A stretch of DNA of 40,783 nt. Source: a virus. A program made the translations under genes and the position numbers. Location of the stretch: the IMG/VR virus record IMGVR_UViG_3300025298_000093, positions 1 to 40,783 of that record; one strand, given 5' to 3'. Of this stretch, positions 24,191 through 30,872 are shown piece after piece. How positions within the stretch are numbered: position 1 is the first letter of the stretch; every line of letters begins with the position of its first letter. The notes beneath the pieces are model-generated. The model did no database searches. It saw only the letters and a list, made by a program, of their open reading frames with translations, and was not told where the DNA came from.

Positions 24191-24595
24191 TCATGCAGGC
24201 TCCACAAAGTCATGAGGGTTAAAGCCCAGTCCCACGAGGACTGTGTCCGACCACCTGACGGGCAAGGCATGCAGTCCCTGCTCTTCAGGACTGTCTCCGA
24301 TCTGCACCAGAACGGTGATGGCATCGCATGCCATGGACCTGGTGAGCTTCAGGCTCGATCCGCCGAGCATCACCATTCCCGGGGCGCCCTGCCCCCGGTC
24401 GATGGCGGGCATCAGGCGCCAGCCCAACATGGTTCCGGCGACCATGTGCCGCCAATCGTCCTTGGTCAGGCGCTGGCCGTGCCAGGCCAAGCCGGCGGCG
24501 AGGTCGCCGCAGATCGCGTTGAGCATGCGCTGCTGCTTGGGCGTCATCATCCCTTCGCCGCGCTGCTTCCAGTCTTCGGGCCGGATCGGGTTCAT
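24191..24595 (-). CDS. ninB: Recombination protein NinB
   Basis: A 134-residue NinB homologue. It contains RPEDWKQRGEG, RLTKDDWRHMVAGTMLGWRL, and VMLGGSSLKLTRSMACDAIT, then the C-terminal HALPVRWSDTV. Lambda NinB (Orf) binds single-stranded DNA and SSB and helps RecBCD-independent recombination. Start overlaps the stop of the nuclease gene (ATGA). It begins the nin-like block NinB, DUF1364, RusA, Q. Confidence 0.88.
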   Translation of the reverse strand: MNPIRPEDWKQRGEGMMTPKQQRMLNAICGDLAAGLAWHGQRLTKDDWRHMVAGTMLGWRLMPAIDRGQGAPGMVMLGGSSLKLTRSMACDAITVLVQIGDSPEEQGLHALPVRWSDTVLVGLGFNPHDFVEPA

Positions 24596-25389
24596 GCGGC
24601 CACCTGCAGTCGGCGACAACGCGCTGCGTCCACGATCTCCGCATAGGCTTCGGGATGCTGCTGGTCGAACGCGGGGATAGACCCGCGTGCCCAACGCCCT
24701 TCGCCGAGCTGCTGCAGCCAACCATCTGAGGCGCAGAACCGGCGCGGATCGATGCCGTGGGCGCGGACGCCCTTTGCAGTCGTGAAGCCATCCAACTCGA
24801 TGTCGGCCAGCACCTTCAACGCACCGATCTTCCAAGGCGTGAGGCGAAGTGGCGCCGGGACGCCTGCCGCGACCATTGGGACGATCTCAGGCAATTCGCA
24901 CCGGCGGGGGGGATTCCAATCAAACCACGCGGGCTGACTCCATTCCCGAAGCTCGCCGCCTTCTGTATCCCACGGCGCAGAGCTGCGCAAGTCGGCGTGG
25001 TAGATTTCGCGCCGGATCTGCTCGCCAGGTTGCGGCCGGTAGCGGTTGATGCAGCTGTCCGGCACAAGAACGTGGACGCCGAGGACGTCCAGCATCCGAG
25101 ATATTCCATGGCTCGCTTCCGTAGTGCATGGCACCAGCACGGCGCGGAAATCGGGTCCGCCGCAGTTGCTCCAGGCGTGCGGCAGGATCTGGTCGGCAAC
25201 CTTGGAGTTGAGTTGCAGCTTCGCCTCGATACCGAGCTGATGGCCGGTGGCCTTCCACACCGCGAGGATGTCGAAACCAGCAGTCTCGGGATAGATCTCC
25301 CAGCCGCCGGAGGCGGACAGGCATTCGATCAGCTTCTCGCACAATTTTGCCTCTGTCGGGTACAAAGCCTTGATCTCCTTCGACTTCAT
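24592..25389 (-). CDS. PD-(D/E)XK nuclease-fold protein
   Basis: A 265-residue protein. The N-terminal domain shows GWEIYPETAGFDILAVWKAT and GHQLGIEAKLQLN: Asp40 and E55-A-K57 give the D...ExK signature of restriction-endonuclease-like enzymes. The rest is unassigned and includes WSQPAWFDWNPPRRCELPEI and a winged-helix-like C terminus (PWKIGALKVLADIELDG, then GVRAHGIDPRRF). It starts at 25389 with AGGAGG upstream. It may act on phage or host DNA in replication, or on invading DNA. Function unknown. Confidence 0.72.
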   Translation of the reverse strand: MKSKEIKALYPTEAKLCEKLIECLSASGGWEIYPETAGFDILAVWKATGHQLGIEAKLQLNSKVADQILPHAWSNCGGPDFRAVLVPCTTEASHGISRMLDVLGVHVLVPDSCINRYRPQPGEQIRREIYHADLRSSAPWDTEGGELREWSQPAWFDWNPPRRCELPEIVPMVAAGVPAPLRLTPWKIGALKVLADIELDGFTTAKGVRAHGIDPRRFCASDGWLQQLGEGRWARGSIPAFDQQHPEAYAEIVDAARCRRLQVAA

Positions 25390-25577
25390 GCCGCCCTCCT
25401 TTTGATCTCGCTGTCTCGTTCGTCCCAGCCGCTGCGCCATGCGTTGCGCAGGGTGAGGCCACCGGGCCCCATTTCGTACAGGGGGGCTTCCTTGCGCTCC
25501 TTGCGCCGCTCACGCGCGTTTCGGCCCGCCTCGTAGGCGCGCGCCAGCTCGGCGCTGCTCTTGCCGTCAGGCTGCAT
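25386..25577 (-). CDS. RMF/CrpP-like small protein
   Basis: A 63-residue basic protein: AELARAYEAGRNARERRKER, then GPGGLTLRNAWRSGWDERDS. The AYEAGRNA...LRNAW..GW pattern is that of ribosome modulation factor-like proteins found in many proteobacterial prophages. RMF pairs ribosomes into inactive dimers; whether this copy binds ribosomes is unknown. Overlaps both neighbours. Confidence 0.7.
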   Translation of the reverse strand: MQPDGKSSAELARAYEAGRNARERRKERKEAPLYEMGPGGLTLRNAWRSGWDERDSEIKRRAA

Positions 25578-26244
25578 GGCGCAAATCCTCGGGCTGCTCG
25601 ACGGCTGCCGCCGGCTCTGCCCCCGGGGCCGTCGCCAGGGCGATGCCCAGCTCTCGGGCGATGTCGTCAAGATGCACGGCGACCTGGTCGCGAGTGGCCG
25701 GCGCGGCCTGCTGCTCTTCGTGCGCGATCAGCGCCTCGGGTGCCGAGGGAAGCTCGGCACCGCGCATGACCGCCTCCTTCGCCCGGCTGTAGGCGGCCTG
25801 CAGCAGCTTGTCCGCCTTGTCTGCGCTCGCCAGGCGGTAGCGGTGGCCGTCCAGGTACTGCCACACCAGCCGGGTGAAGCCGTCCTGCTTGCCGGTGTCG
25901 GCGCGCACGGCGTCCAGCAGCGGGATGCCCAGGCACATCATGCGGAACTGCGGCAGTGTCGGCGGCCACGGATCGGCGCAGGCGATGCATGCGGCGAGGC
26001 CGTCGGCGAGCTGCTGCCCGGTGAGTCCGGCCAGGCCCTTGCCCCACGTCTCGGCGGCGGCGCCATTCGGGTTCTCGCCGTAGCCGCTGGTCCACCGGTG
26101 CCCGTAGATTTCAGACAGGCGCACCCAGAGCGTCCGCATCGCCGTCGGTGAAGCCGGACGCGGAGGCGCGGGCGGCGTCAGCAGCTTCGCCCTCATAGGC
26201 GAGGCGTCGGACACGATCTGCAGCTGATTCCCGATGTGTTCCAT
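25567..26244 (-). CDS. Replication protein P-like (helicase loader)
   Basis: A 225-residue protein with LWVRLSEIYGHRWTSGYGEN, TWGKGLAGLTGQQLADGLAA, and PPTLPQFRMMCLGIPL. This pattern is that of phage replication P-like proteins, which bring the host helicase to the origin. It follows the YdaU-type protein, the usual partner. The start at 26244 (MEHIGNQLQIVS) was chosen over later ATGs at 26196 and 26139, although it overlaps the YdaU gene by 134 bases. Confidence 0.72.
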   Translation of the reverse strand: MEHIGNQLQIVSDASPMRAKLLTPPAPPRPASPTAMRTLWVRLSEIYGHRWTSGYGENPNGAAAETWGKGLAGLTGQQLADGLAACIACADPWPPTLPQFRMMCLGIPLLDAVRADTGKQDGFTRLVWQYLDGHRYRLASADKADKLLQAAYSRAKEAVMRGAELPSAPEALIAHEEQQAAPATRDQVAVHLDDIARELGIALATAPGAEPAAAVEQPEDLRHAA

Positions 26245-26950
26245 GTTTGGTTCCGTGATTCGTTGCGGGCGCTGCGGCGCCCTCGGCGTGGCGTGATCGG
26301 GCGGTGCTGATCGCCCAAGGGAACGGCTTGGCAACCGGCGGCCCCCTGCTTAGTCCTTCTCGCACCGTGTCGGCCAGCGCTTCCGGGGTGACCCCTTCGA
26401 CGAGCGCGGCGATCAGCGCCGGGTGGCTGGGGTTCGTCGTTGGACAGCCGGCGGCACGCATCAACTGGCAAGCGCGCCCCGCGTTGCTCGCGCCCTCAGA
26501 GATCTCTGGTGCTTGAGGTGATGTATCTGGAGTAAAGGTGGTGCTTGGTGATTGGTGAGCTTTCGATCCGGTTTTGCTTTCGAAACCCACAGGAAACCCG
26601 TTGGGTTCTTGGTGGGTTTCGTTCGGGTTCTTCTTCGAGGGACGCCCTCCTTTTCGCCCGTTCTCGCGCGCAGTGGCGATGCGACCGCGAGCCTTCTCCA
26701 GTTCCTCTTCCACACGTCCGTTAACCCAGAGGTTTCCGTCGAGTCGGAAGAACTCGGCCAGTACAACGTCCACCGCCGCGCGCTCCTCAGCAGACCGCGC
26801 TCGCGCAACGCGGTGCGCCTGATCCTCCGGGATACCGCACTCCGTGGCGTAGTAGCGGTCCAGGAGCAGCGTGTAGACGCCATGCTCCAGCAGGCTAAGG
26901 TGGCCCGTGTCCTTCGCGTAATCGCCCAGGTGGCGCTCGTAGTAGTTCAT
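26111..26950 (-). CDS. YdaU-type replication initiator (DUF1376)
   Basis: A 279-residue protein starting MNYYERHLGDYAKDTGHLSL and LEHGVYTLLLDRYYATECGI, the winged-helix domain of YdaU/DUF1376 proteins. A basic linker (ARENGRKGGRPSKKNPNETH) follows, then a low-complexity stretch and a C-terminal helical region. These proteins take the place of lambda O and open the origin. The DNA between 26450 and 26640 codes the linker and has lower GC than its surroundings, so it may hold the origin, as in lambda O. Confidence 0.85.
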   Translation of the reverse strand: MNYYERHLGDYAKDTGHLSLLEHGVYTLLLDRYYATECGIPEDQAHRVARARSAEERAAVDVVLAEFFRLDGNLWVNGRVEEELEKARGRIATARENGRKGGRPSKKNPNETHQEPNGFPVGFESKTGSKAHQSPSTTFTPDTSPQAPEISEGASNAGRACQLMRAAGCPTTNPSHPALIAALVEGVTPEALADTVREGLSRGPPVAKPFPWAISTARSRHAEGAAAPATNHGTKHGTHRESAADRVRRLAYEGEAADAARASASGFTDGDADALGAPV

Positions 26951-26951
26951 G

Positions 26952-27272
26952 TCACGCAGCCAGCGCCGTGTCCGCGTGCGGGTCAGCAAGCACCGGCAGC
27001 CAAGTCTGGCAGCGCCGGTCGCTGATACGACACTTGCGCGGGGCACCGTGTACGGCCAGGCCATCCGCCAGGATCTCCGGAAGGCGGCGCGCCACCATGT
27101 GGCGGTCTAGGCCGGCGGCGTCAGCCAGCTCCCGGCTGGTCATGCCCGGGAACTGGCGCACCAGCGCTGCGACCTGAGCGTGCTGCTGAGCCTGGGCGCC
27201 CGAGGCCACCAAGTCGTGCGCAGCTTCGTGGCTGGTGGAAGGATCGGTATTGCGAGCGGGCAGGCGCGTCAT
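26952..27272 (-). CDS. Winged-helix DNA-binding protein
   Basis: A 106-residue protein: MTRLPARNTDPSTSHEAAHD, then VRQFPGMTSRELADAAGLDR and HMVARRLPEILADGLAVHGA. The NTDP.TS.EAA start and the following winged helix are typical of small phage replication-region regulators. Start at 27272 with GAGGAGGA upstream. It ends one base before YdaU. It may bind the origin or early promoters. Confidence 0.75.
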   Translation of the reverse strand: MTRLPARNTDPSTSHEAAHDLVASGAQAQQHAQVAALVRQFPGMTSRELADAAGLDRHMVARRLPEILADGLAVHGAPRKCRISDRRCQTWLPVLADPHADTALAA

Positions 27273-27448
27273 TGCTCGGTCCTCCTCGCCCATGCGGCGT
27301 CGTTGTACGCCCGCATCGACAGCGGCTTGTGCCTGCCTGGCTGTGGCCGCTGAATCTTCCCGCCTGCCTTAAGGAACTCCTTCAAGCGGTCGTCCATCGT
27401 CTGGCGGTCCGCCTCTCTGGCTTTGATGTCGTTCTCGAAGGGGCTCAT
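27269..27448 (-). CDS. Small hypothetical early protein (59 residues)
   Basis: A short frame starting MSPFENDIKAREADRQTMDD and ending DAAWARRTEQ. Its ATG overlaps the stop of cII (ATGA) and its own stop overlaps the start of the winged-helix gene (ATGA), so it fits exactly into the coupled operon. The middle (LKEFLKAGGKIQR) recalls small proteins that precede replication genes in prophages. Function unknown. Confidence 0.72.
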   Translation of the reverse strand: MSPFENDIKAREADRQTMDDRLKEFLKAGGKIQRPQPGRHKPLSMRAYNDAAWARRTEQ

Positions 27449-27918
27449 GCCGCTGCCCGCCCCGCCGCCGCCTCTGCGCGTTGGCCGATCTGGGAAACGG
27501 CAGCGATCACCTGCATGACCGCGCGGGAGATTGCCTCCGATTCGTTATTCGTGATGTGGTTGTCCGCCATCGCCTTGGCGATCAGCTCGGCCAGGTTTCC
27601 TTTTGCCGCGATGGCAGCAAGCATGGCGCTCGTCACCGAGCCAGCTTCCGGAGCGTCCACACGCTGCGCCACAAAACCGTGCGTCGCTGCCAGGGCGTGC
27701 AGAATCCGATAGTCGCCGGTCAGCCCCATCAAACGGTCGGCCTCGCCGAGCGTCAGGTGATGTGTGCTGGTGTTCGGGTTGACCTTGCTGTTCAGCACTG
27801 CCTCCGACATCGCCACTCGCTCCCCGTCCTTGTTCAGCCGCGTGAGGCGCTCGGCGAGCGGTCCGGCTCCCCCCGGGTAGTGGTGGACGGTGTCGTATGC
27901 GGCATCAAGTACGTTCAT
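27445..27918 (-). CDS. Phage regulatory protein CII (CP76 family)
   Basis: A 157-residue CII-type regulator. It begins MNVLDAAYDTVHHYPGGAGP and has RVAMSEAVLNSKVNPNTSTH then LTLGEADRLMGLTGDYRILH, the helix-turn-helix region of Phage_CP76 proteins. A C-terminal helix region follows. In relatives it promotes lysogeny by activating cI and int. An upstream ATG at 28032 is in frame but adds an unrelated 38-residue leader, so 27918 is preferred. It is the second gene of the Cro operon. Confidence 0.85.
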   Translation of the reverse strand: MNVLDAAYDTVHHYPGGAGPLAERLTRLNKDGERVAMSEAVLNSKVNPNTSTHHLTLGEADRLMGLTGDYRILHALAATHGFVAQRVDAPEAGSVTSAMLAAIAAKGNLAELIAKAMADNHITNNESEAISRAVMQVIAAVSQIGQRAEAAAGRAAA

Positions 27919-28192
27919 GGTCGGGGTCTCGAAAACGTGGTTCGGCTGGCGTCTGCGGCGCACCATCTGCGCCATGGATACGAACAACTCATGGAAGGGC
28001 GCCGGAGCCGGCGTGGTGTCGCTGATCCGCATGTGCGGAAAGCCCTTCGTGCTTCGGCGGATAGATGGAAAGATCAAAGTCCGCCCCCTCCCCCTGCCCG
28101 ATCTCGGCCCGGTCCCGGAGGGGGGCGGGCAGGTTCTATGGATGTGGCCGAGCCGGTGACGCGGATTGGCCGCGTCCGTAGCCACTGCGGTG
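27919..28192 (-). other. Cro-CII spacer, non-coding, with GC-rich inverted repeat
   Basis: 274 bases without a convincing gene. CCTGCCCG at 28093-28100 pairs with CGGGCAGG at 28126-28133. On the minus (transcribed) strand the right part is very G-rich (CGGGCAGGGGGAGGGGGCGG). This position holds tR1 and nutR in lambda, so a Rho- or structure-dependent terminator is possible. No T run is present. Confidence 0.4.
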
Positions 28193-28465
28193 TTACGCGG
28201 CGTGCTCCAACGGCTCGTCATCGTCATCATCTGCAGCCCCAGGCGCGGGACCGAAGACATCTGGGCGCAGGTCGCTGACGCTCACTTGACCGTTCGTCGC
28301 GCTGTCAATCCGGCGCGCGAGCACCGCAGAGGCGGACTTGTGGCCGAGCGAGATCTGATAGACGGTCGCCGGGCTGCACATGGCCTTGGCGGCGACTGCT
28401 GCGAACACTGGGCAGCCAAGCTTCCCGGTGCCCTTCTTGGCTTTGGCGTAGAGATTGAGGTTCAT
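28193..28465 (-). CDS. Cro-like repressor (YdaS type)
   Basis: A 90-residue DNA-binding protein: MNLNLYAKAKKGTGKLGCPV, then FAAVAAKAMCSPATVYQISL and GHKSASAVLARRIDSATNGQ. The single helix-turn-helix with S-P-A-T-V-Y-Q in the recognition helix resembles YdaS/Cro regulators. The C terminus is acidic (ADDDDDEPLEHAA). It is the first gene under the minus-strand promoter and should bind the operators between it and cI. The start ATG lies only about four bases from the predicted transcript start, so the message is nearly leaderless. Confidence 0.83.
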   Translation of the reverse strand: MNLNLYAKAKKGTGKLGCPVFAAVAAKAMCSPATVYQISLGHKSASAVLARRIDSATNGQVSVSDLRPDVFGPAPGAADDDDDEPLEHAA

Positions 28466-28475
28466 GGCGCCGTCG

Positions 28476-28504
28476 ACATTACCGTTTCGGTTATGCCGAG
28501 TCAA
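28476..28504 (-). promoter_or_regulatory. Early minus-strand promoter (PR-like) in front of cro
   Basis: On the minus strand TTGACT at 28504-28499 and TAATGT at 28481-28476 are separated by exactly 17 bases. Operator O1 fills the spacer and overlaps the -10 box, so repressor binding would block polymerase. The promoter's sequence closely matches the second early promoter at 30200-30228. Confidence 0.8.
28478..28494 (+). promoter_or_regulatory. Operator O1
   Basis: ATTACCGTTTCGGTTAT, near-palindrome with perfect ACCG-TTT-CGGT core, lying within the PR-like promoter. Probably bound by CI and Cro. Centre at 28486. Confidence 0.72.
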
Positions 28505-28519
28505 TACCGTTTAGGTCAT
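28503..28519 (+). promoter_or_regulatory. Operator O2
   Basis: AATACCGTTTAGGTCAT, the same palindrome with one mismatch in the right half-site. Centre at 28511, 25 bases from O1, next to the -35 of the cro promoter and the weak -35 of the cI promoter. Confidence 0.62.
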
Positions 28520-28535
28520 TTCCCGTAACGGTAAT
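28519..28535 (-). promoter_or_regulatory. Operator O3
   Basis: ATTACCGTTACGGGAAA on the minus strand, centre at 28527, 16 bases from O2. It overlaps the likely -10 box of cI (TAATGC, 28532-28537; -35 GTTTAG at 28509-28514, weak), so its binding would limit repressor synthesis, as lambda OR3 does. Confidence 0.58.
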
Positions 28536-28553
28536 GCACCCCAGACTTCTCCT

Positions 28554-29252
28554 ATGGACGCAAACGACGCAAGAACCCACCACCTGCGCTATCTGATCGC
28601 CGCTGCTGGCGGCCCCGCTGAGTGGACGAAAAAGTACGGCGGCACCCGGTGGACCCAGCCGCAAGTCAGCCAGTGGATATCGGACTCCAAGCCAAAAGGA
28701 ATCGGTAAGCGCTTGGCGCGTGACCTGGAAGAGGCCATGAACTTGCCGCTCGGCGCGCTTGATCGAATTGAGGCCAAAGACGACACGCTCAACACCACTC
28801 TTGTCTCACGCGACGAGATTCCCCCCGGCTATGTTCGCTTCCCCCTACTTCGGGGGTTCATCGGCGCAGGAGGCGGCGGTTACGTGCCTGACTATCCAGA
28901 GGTTGTTCGATACATCGACGTTGCAGAGGAATGGGCTGAGCGAAACATTCGAGCGCCGCGTCACGCGGTGAGGGTTATCACGGCGCGCGGCGATTCCATG
29001 ACCGGGGATATCAGCGACGGCGATGTTCTCTTCGTTGACGAACGCGTGCAGGCGTTCGATACCGACTCGATCTATGTCCTAAACTGGCAGGGTCGCCCGC
29101 TGGTGAAGCGACTACAGGCGAAGCGCGACGGTTCTGTGGTGATCCGCAGCACCAATCCCGCCTATGAGCCAGAGATCGTTCCCGCTGATGAAATCGACCA
29201 GCTTTACATCTCCGGCCGAGTACTAGCGGCATGGAGTTTCAGGAAGTTCTGA
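28554..29252 (+). CDS. CI-like prophage repressor with S24 peptidase domain
   Basis: A 232-residue repressor. The N-terminal domain has GGPAEWTKKYGGTRWTQPQV then SQWISDSKPKGIGKRLARDL, a helix-turn-helix. The C-terminal LexA-like domain shows FPLLRGFIGAGGGG as the likely cleavage region, VITARGDSMTGDISDGDV with the nucleophile Ser, and GRPLVKRLQ with the catalytic Lys. RecA-stimulated self-cleavage would induce the phage. It is transcribed away from cro across the operators. No Shine-Dalgarno sequence is seen and the predicted leader is about ten bases. Confidence 0.92.
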   Translation: MDANDARTHHLRYLIAAAGGPAEWTKKYGGTRWTQPQVSQWISDSKPKGIGKRLARDLEEAMNLPLGALDRIEAKDDTLNTTLVSRDEIPPGYVRFPLLRGFIGAGGGGYVPDYPEVVRYIDVAEEWAERNIRAPRHAVRVITARGDSMTGDISDGDVLFVDERVQAFDTDSIYVLNWQGRPLVKRLQAKRDGSVVIRSTNPAYEPEIVPADEIDQLYISGRVLAAWSFRKF

Positions 29253-29275
29253 GCGCAAAACAGGAGGTTTGAGAA

Positions 29276-30082
29276 TTGAGCATTGCCACCGTGGATTCAG
29301 GACCCACCAGGAAGGTGAGCGTCTTACTCGCCGTCGGGATCATCGTCGTCCCATTGGTCTTCGTCTGGTTCCTCCTTCGGAAAGGACACTCCACCTTATC
29401 GCGCGTCCTTGGGTTCACTTGGCTCTTCGCGATGTTGCTGCTCATGGCAGGCAAAAAAGAAGACAACCTCGCGCCATCTAGCCCCAGCGTAGCTCAGGTC
29501 GCAGTCGAGCCGACGAGCTCCCCTGCCCCTGCGCCGCATCGAGCTAAGATCGCCGAAGGCGCCATTTACGACATCGACCGCTCAACCGCTCCGAAGGCTT
29601 ATAAGGCATGGGGTAGCGAATGGGTGAAGAAGATCAACGCCATGCAACCCAAGGCCGCCGCTCTGATCGCGCAAACCGAGGAGTGCCAGGTGTTGGACAC
29701 GCTGGGACTTTCTGAGGACAAGAGCACGGTTCGTAAAGATCCGGTGTTCTTTGCCAACTGTAGCGAGGACGTGCGCGTCTACATATCAATGAAGGAGATC
29801 GAAGCTGGCGCTGTTCCCGTGTCTGAGAACGCAAAGCTTGCGGCAGTCGACGACAGTGATCTCCAGGCCCTTTGCAGCAACTACACCAAGTCCCTGATGA
29901 AGTACCCCTCCACCTATGACGAGAAGATCTTCTCTTCAGGCGTTCGACGTATGGGATGGGGCCGGGCGCGGGTCGAGATTGCCTATGAGGCTAAGAATGA
30001 CTTTGGAGGAAAGCTCCCGGGAAAGGCAATCTGCAGTGTTGAGGGCAGCAGTATTTCGATGCCTGAGCTAGCGAACCGCTAG
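29276..30082 (+). CDS. Lysogen-expressed membrane protein downstream of cI
   Basis: A 268-residue protein with a TTG start at 29276, supported by a perfect AGGAGG eight bases before it. Two membrane segments, about residues 15-35 (VLLAVGIIVVPLVFVWFLLR) and 42-59 (VLGFTWLFAMLLLMAG), precede a Pro/Ala linker and a soluble domain of about 180 residues with CSNYTKSLMKYPSTYDEKIF and KAICSVEG. It lies 23 bases after cI and before a terminator, so it is probably made in the lysogen. No family recognised; candidate conversion or exclusion gene. Confidence 0.82.
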   Translation: MSIATVDSGPTRKVSVLLAVGIIVVPLVFVWFLLRKGHSTLSRVLGFTWLFAMLLLMAGKKEDNLAPSSPSVAQVAVEPTSSPAPAPHRAKIAEGAIYDIDRSTAPKAYKAWGSEWVKKINAMQPKAAALIAQTEECQVLDTLGLSEDKSTVRKDPVFFANCSEDVRVYISMKEIEAGAVPVSENAKLAAVDDSDLQALCSNYTKSLMKYPSTYDEKIFSSGVRRMGWGRARVEIAYEAKNDFGGKLPGKAICSVEGSSISMPELANR

Positions 30083-30097
30083 CTACAAAGCCTCATC

Positions 30098-30125
30098 AAG
30101 GCCCCCGCTTGGGGGCCTTTTTTTT
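30098..30125 (+). terminator. Rho-independent terminator after the cI operon
   Basis: AAGGCCCCC-GCTT-GGGGGCC followed by eight T residues, 15 bases after the stop of the membrane protein gene. It separates the lysogenic transcript from the plus-strand early operon. Confidence 0.93.
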
Positions 30126-30184
30126 GCCCCACCGTTGTCGCCTCACCCTTATTTCTGAACACGTTCACTATCTTGCCGCTTCGA

Positions 30185-30201
30185 ATTACCATTTCGGTAT
30201 T
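30185..30201 (+). promoter_or_regulatory. Operator O4
   Basis: ATTACCATTTCGGTATT, one mismatch in the left half-site, centre at 30193. It overlaps the start of the -35 box of the plus-strand early promoter and is 25 bases from O5, the same spacing as O1-O2. Confidence 0.65.
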
Positions 30202-30228
30202 GCCATTGCATAACCGTTTCGGTAATGT
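30200..30228 (+). promoter_or_regulatory. Early plus-strand promoter (PL-like)
   Basis: TTGCCA at 30200-30205, a 17-base spacer, and TAATGT at 30223-30228. Operator O5 occupies the spacer. It drives the small genes, recT, exonuclease and distal genes. The predicted transcript start near 30235 leaves a leader of about 45 bases before the first ATG at 30280. Confidence 0.8.
30210..30226 (+). promoter_or_regulatory. Operator O5
   Basis: ATAACCGTTTCGGTAAT, perfect ACCG-TTT-CGGT core, centre at 30218. Overlaps the -10 box of the plus-strand early promoter. It is the reverse complement of O1. Confidence 0.72.
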
Positions 30229-30279
30229 AGCCCCATCGCCCCACGACACCCTCATACGAGGCGGGGCCGGAGGACCGAA

Positions 30280-30663
30280 ATGGCAACCGCCTACGACAAC
30301 TGGAAGCAGACCGCCCCGGACGACCGCAGCGACGACGACCGCGTGCCCGAGACGGTGGAAGCGCTGCGCGCCGACCCGGCTATGGTCCGCGAGGCGGACG
30401 AATGGGCTTGGGGCGATCAGAGCGCCGAACACTACAACGGCGTCGAGTCGGCACTGGCCGACCTCCACGACGTCGAGCCGGCCAAGCTGCTCGGGTCGGA
30501 CCTTCTCGCACGCCTGTACCGCCTTGCGAAGGTCCACGGCGACGCTCGCACCGAACGCCTGACGCACATGGCACAGGCCCGGGTGGCGCAGCAGGACGCT
30601 GAGGCAGCGGAGATCGCGGCAAGCCGTGCGTGCATGGCCTTTGATCAGAGCCTCGCCGCATGA
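30280..30663 (+). CDS. Hypothetical early protein, first gene of plus-strand operon
   Basis: A 127-residue acidic, helical protein starting MATAYDNWKQTAPDDRSDDD. It has GVESALADLHDVEPAKLLGS and LTHMAQARVAQQDAEAAEIA. GGAGGACCGAA lies before the ATG. First gene after the repressor-controlled promoter, a place where lambdoid phages often encode host takeover or anti-defence proteins. No family recognised. Confidence 0.8.
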   Translation: MATAYDNWKQTAPDDRSDDDRVPETVEALRADPAMVREADEWAWGDQSAEHYNGVESALADLHDVEPAKLLGSDLLARLYRLAKVHGDARTERLTHMAQARVAQQDAEAAEIAASRACMAFDQSLAA

Positions 30664-30872
30664 GCGCCCAGGTCCTCTCCTTCCCGATCCAGACCAACAC
30701 CCAGAAGTACCAGCTGCAGAGCCTCCGCGCTGTCGCCGCTCGGTCTGGCCTGGACGTCAAAGCAACCGAGCGCGAATTCGTCGCCGCCGGCTGCACCAAG
30801 GAAGCCCAGAACCGCATCTGGGAGCGCGCGCGCCGCCTGCGCATGGCAGTCAATACAGGGAGTGAAGCATGA
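30660..30872 (+). CDS. Hypothetical early protein (70 residues)
   Basis: Starts MSAQVLSFPIQTNTQKYQLQ and has a basic helical remainder (TKEAQNRIWERARRLRMAVN). ATGA overlap with the previous gene. The charge suggests nucleic-acid contact, but no domain is recognised. Confidence 0.68.
   Translation: MSAQVLSFPIQTNTQKYQLQSLRAVAARSGLDVKATEREFVAAGCTKEAQNRIWERARRLRMAVNTGSEA

Noticed and set aside
23436-24194. A 252-codon minus-strand frame that would close the gap in the early operon
   Set aside because: The plus-strand protein in the same place has two clean membrane segments and a proper ribosome binding site; the minus-strand product looks like a shadow.
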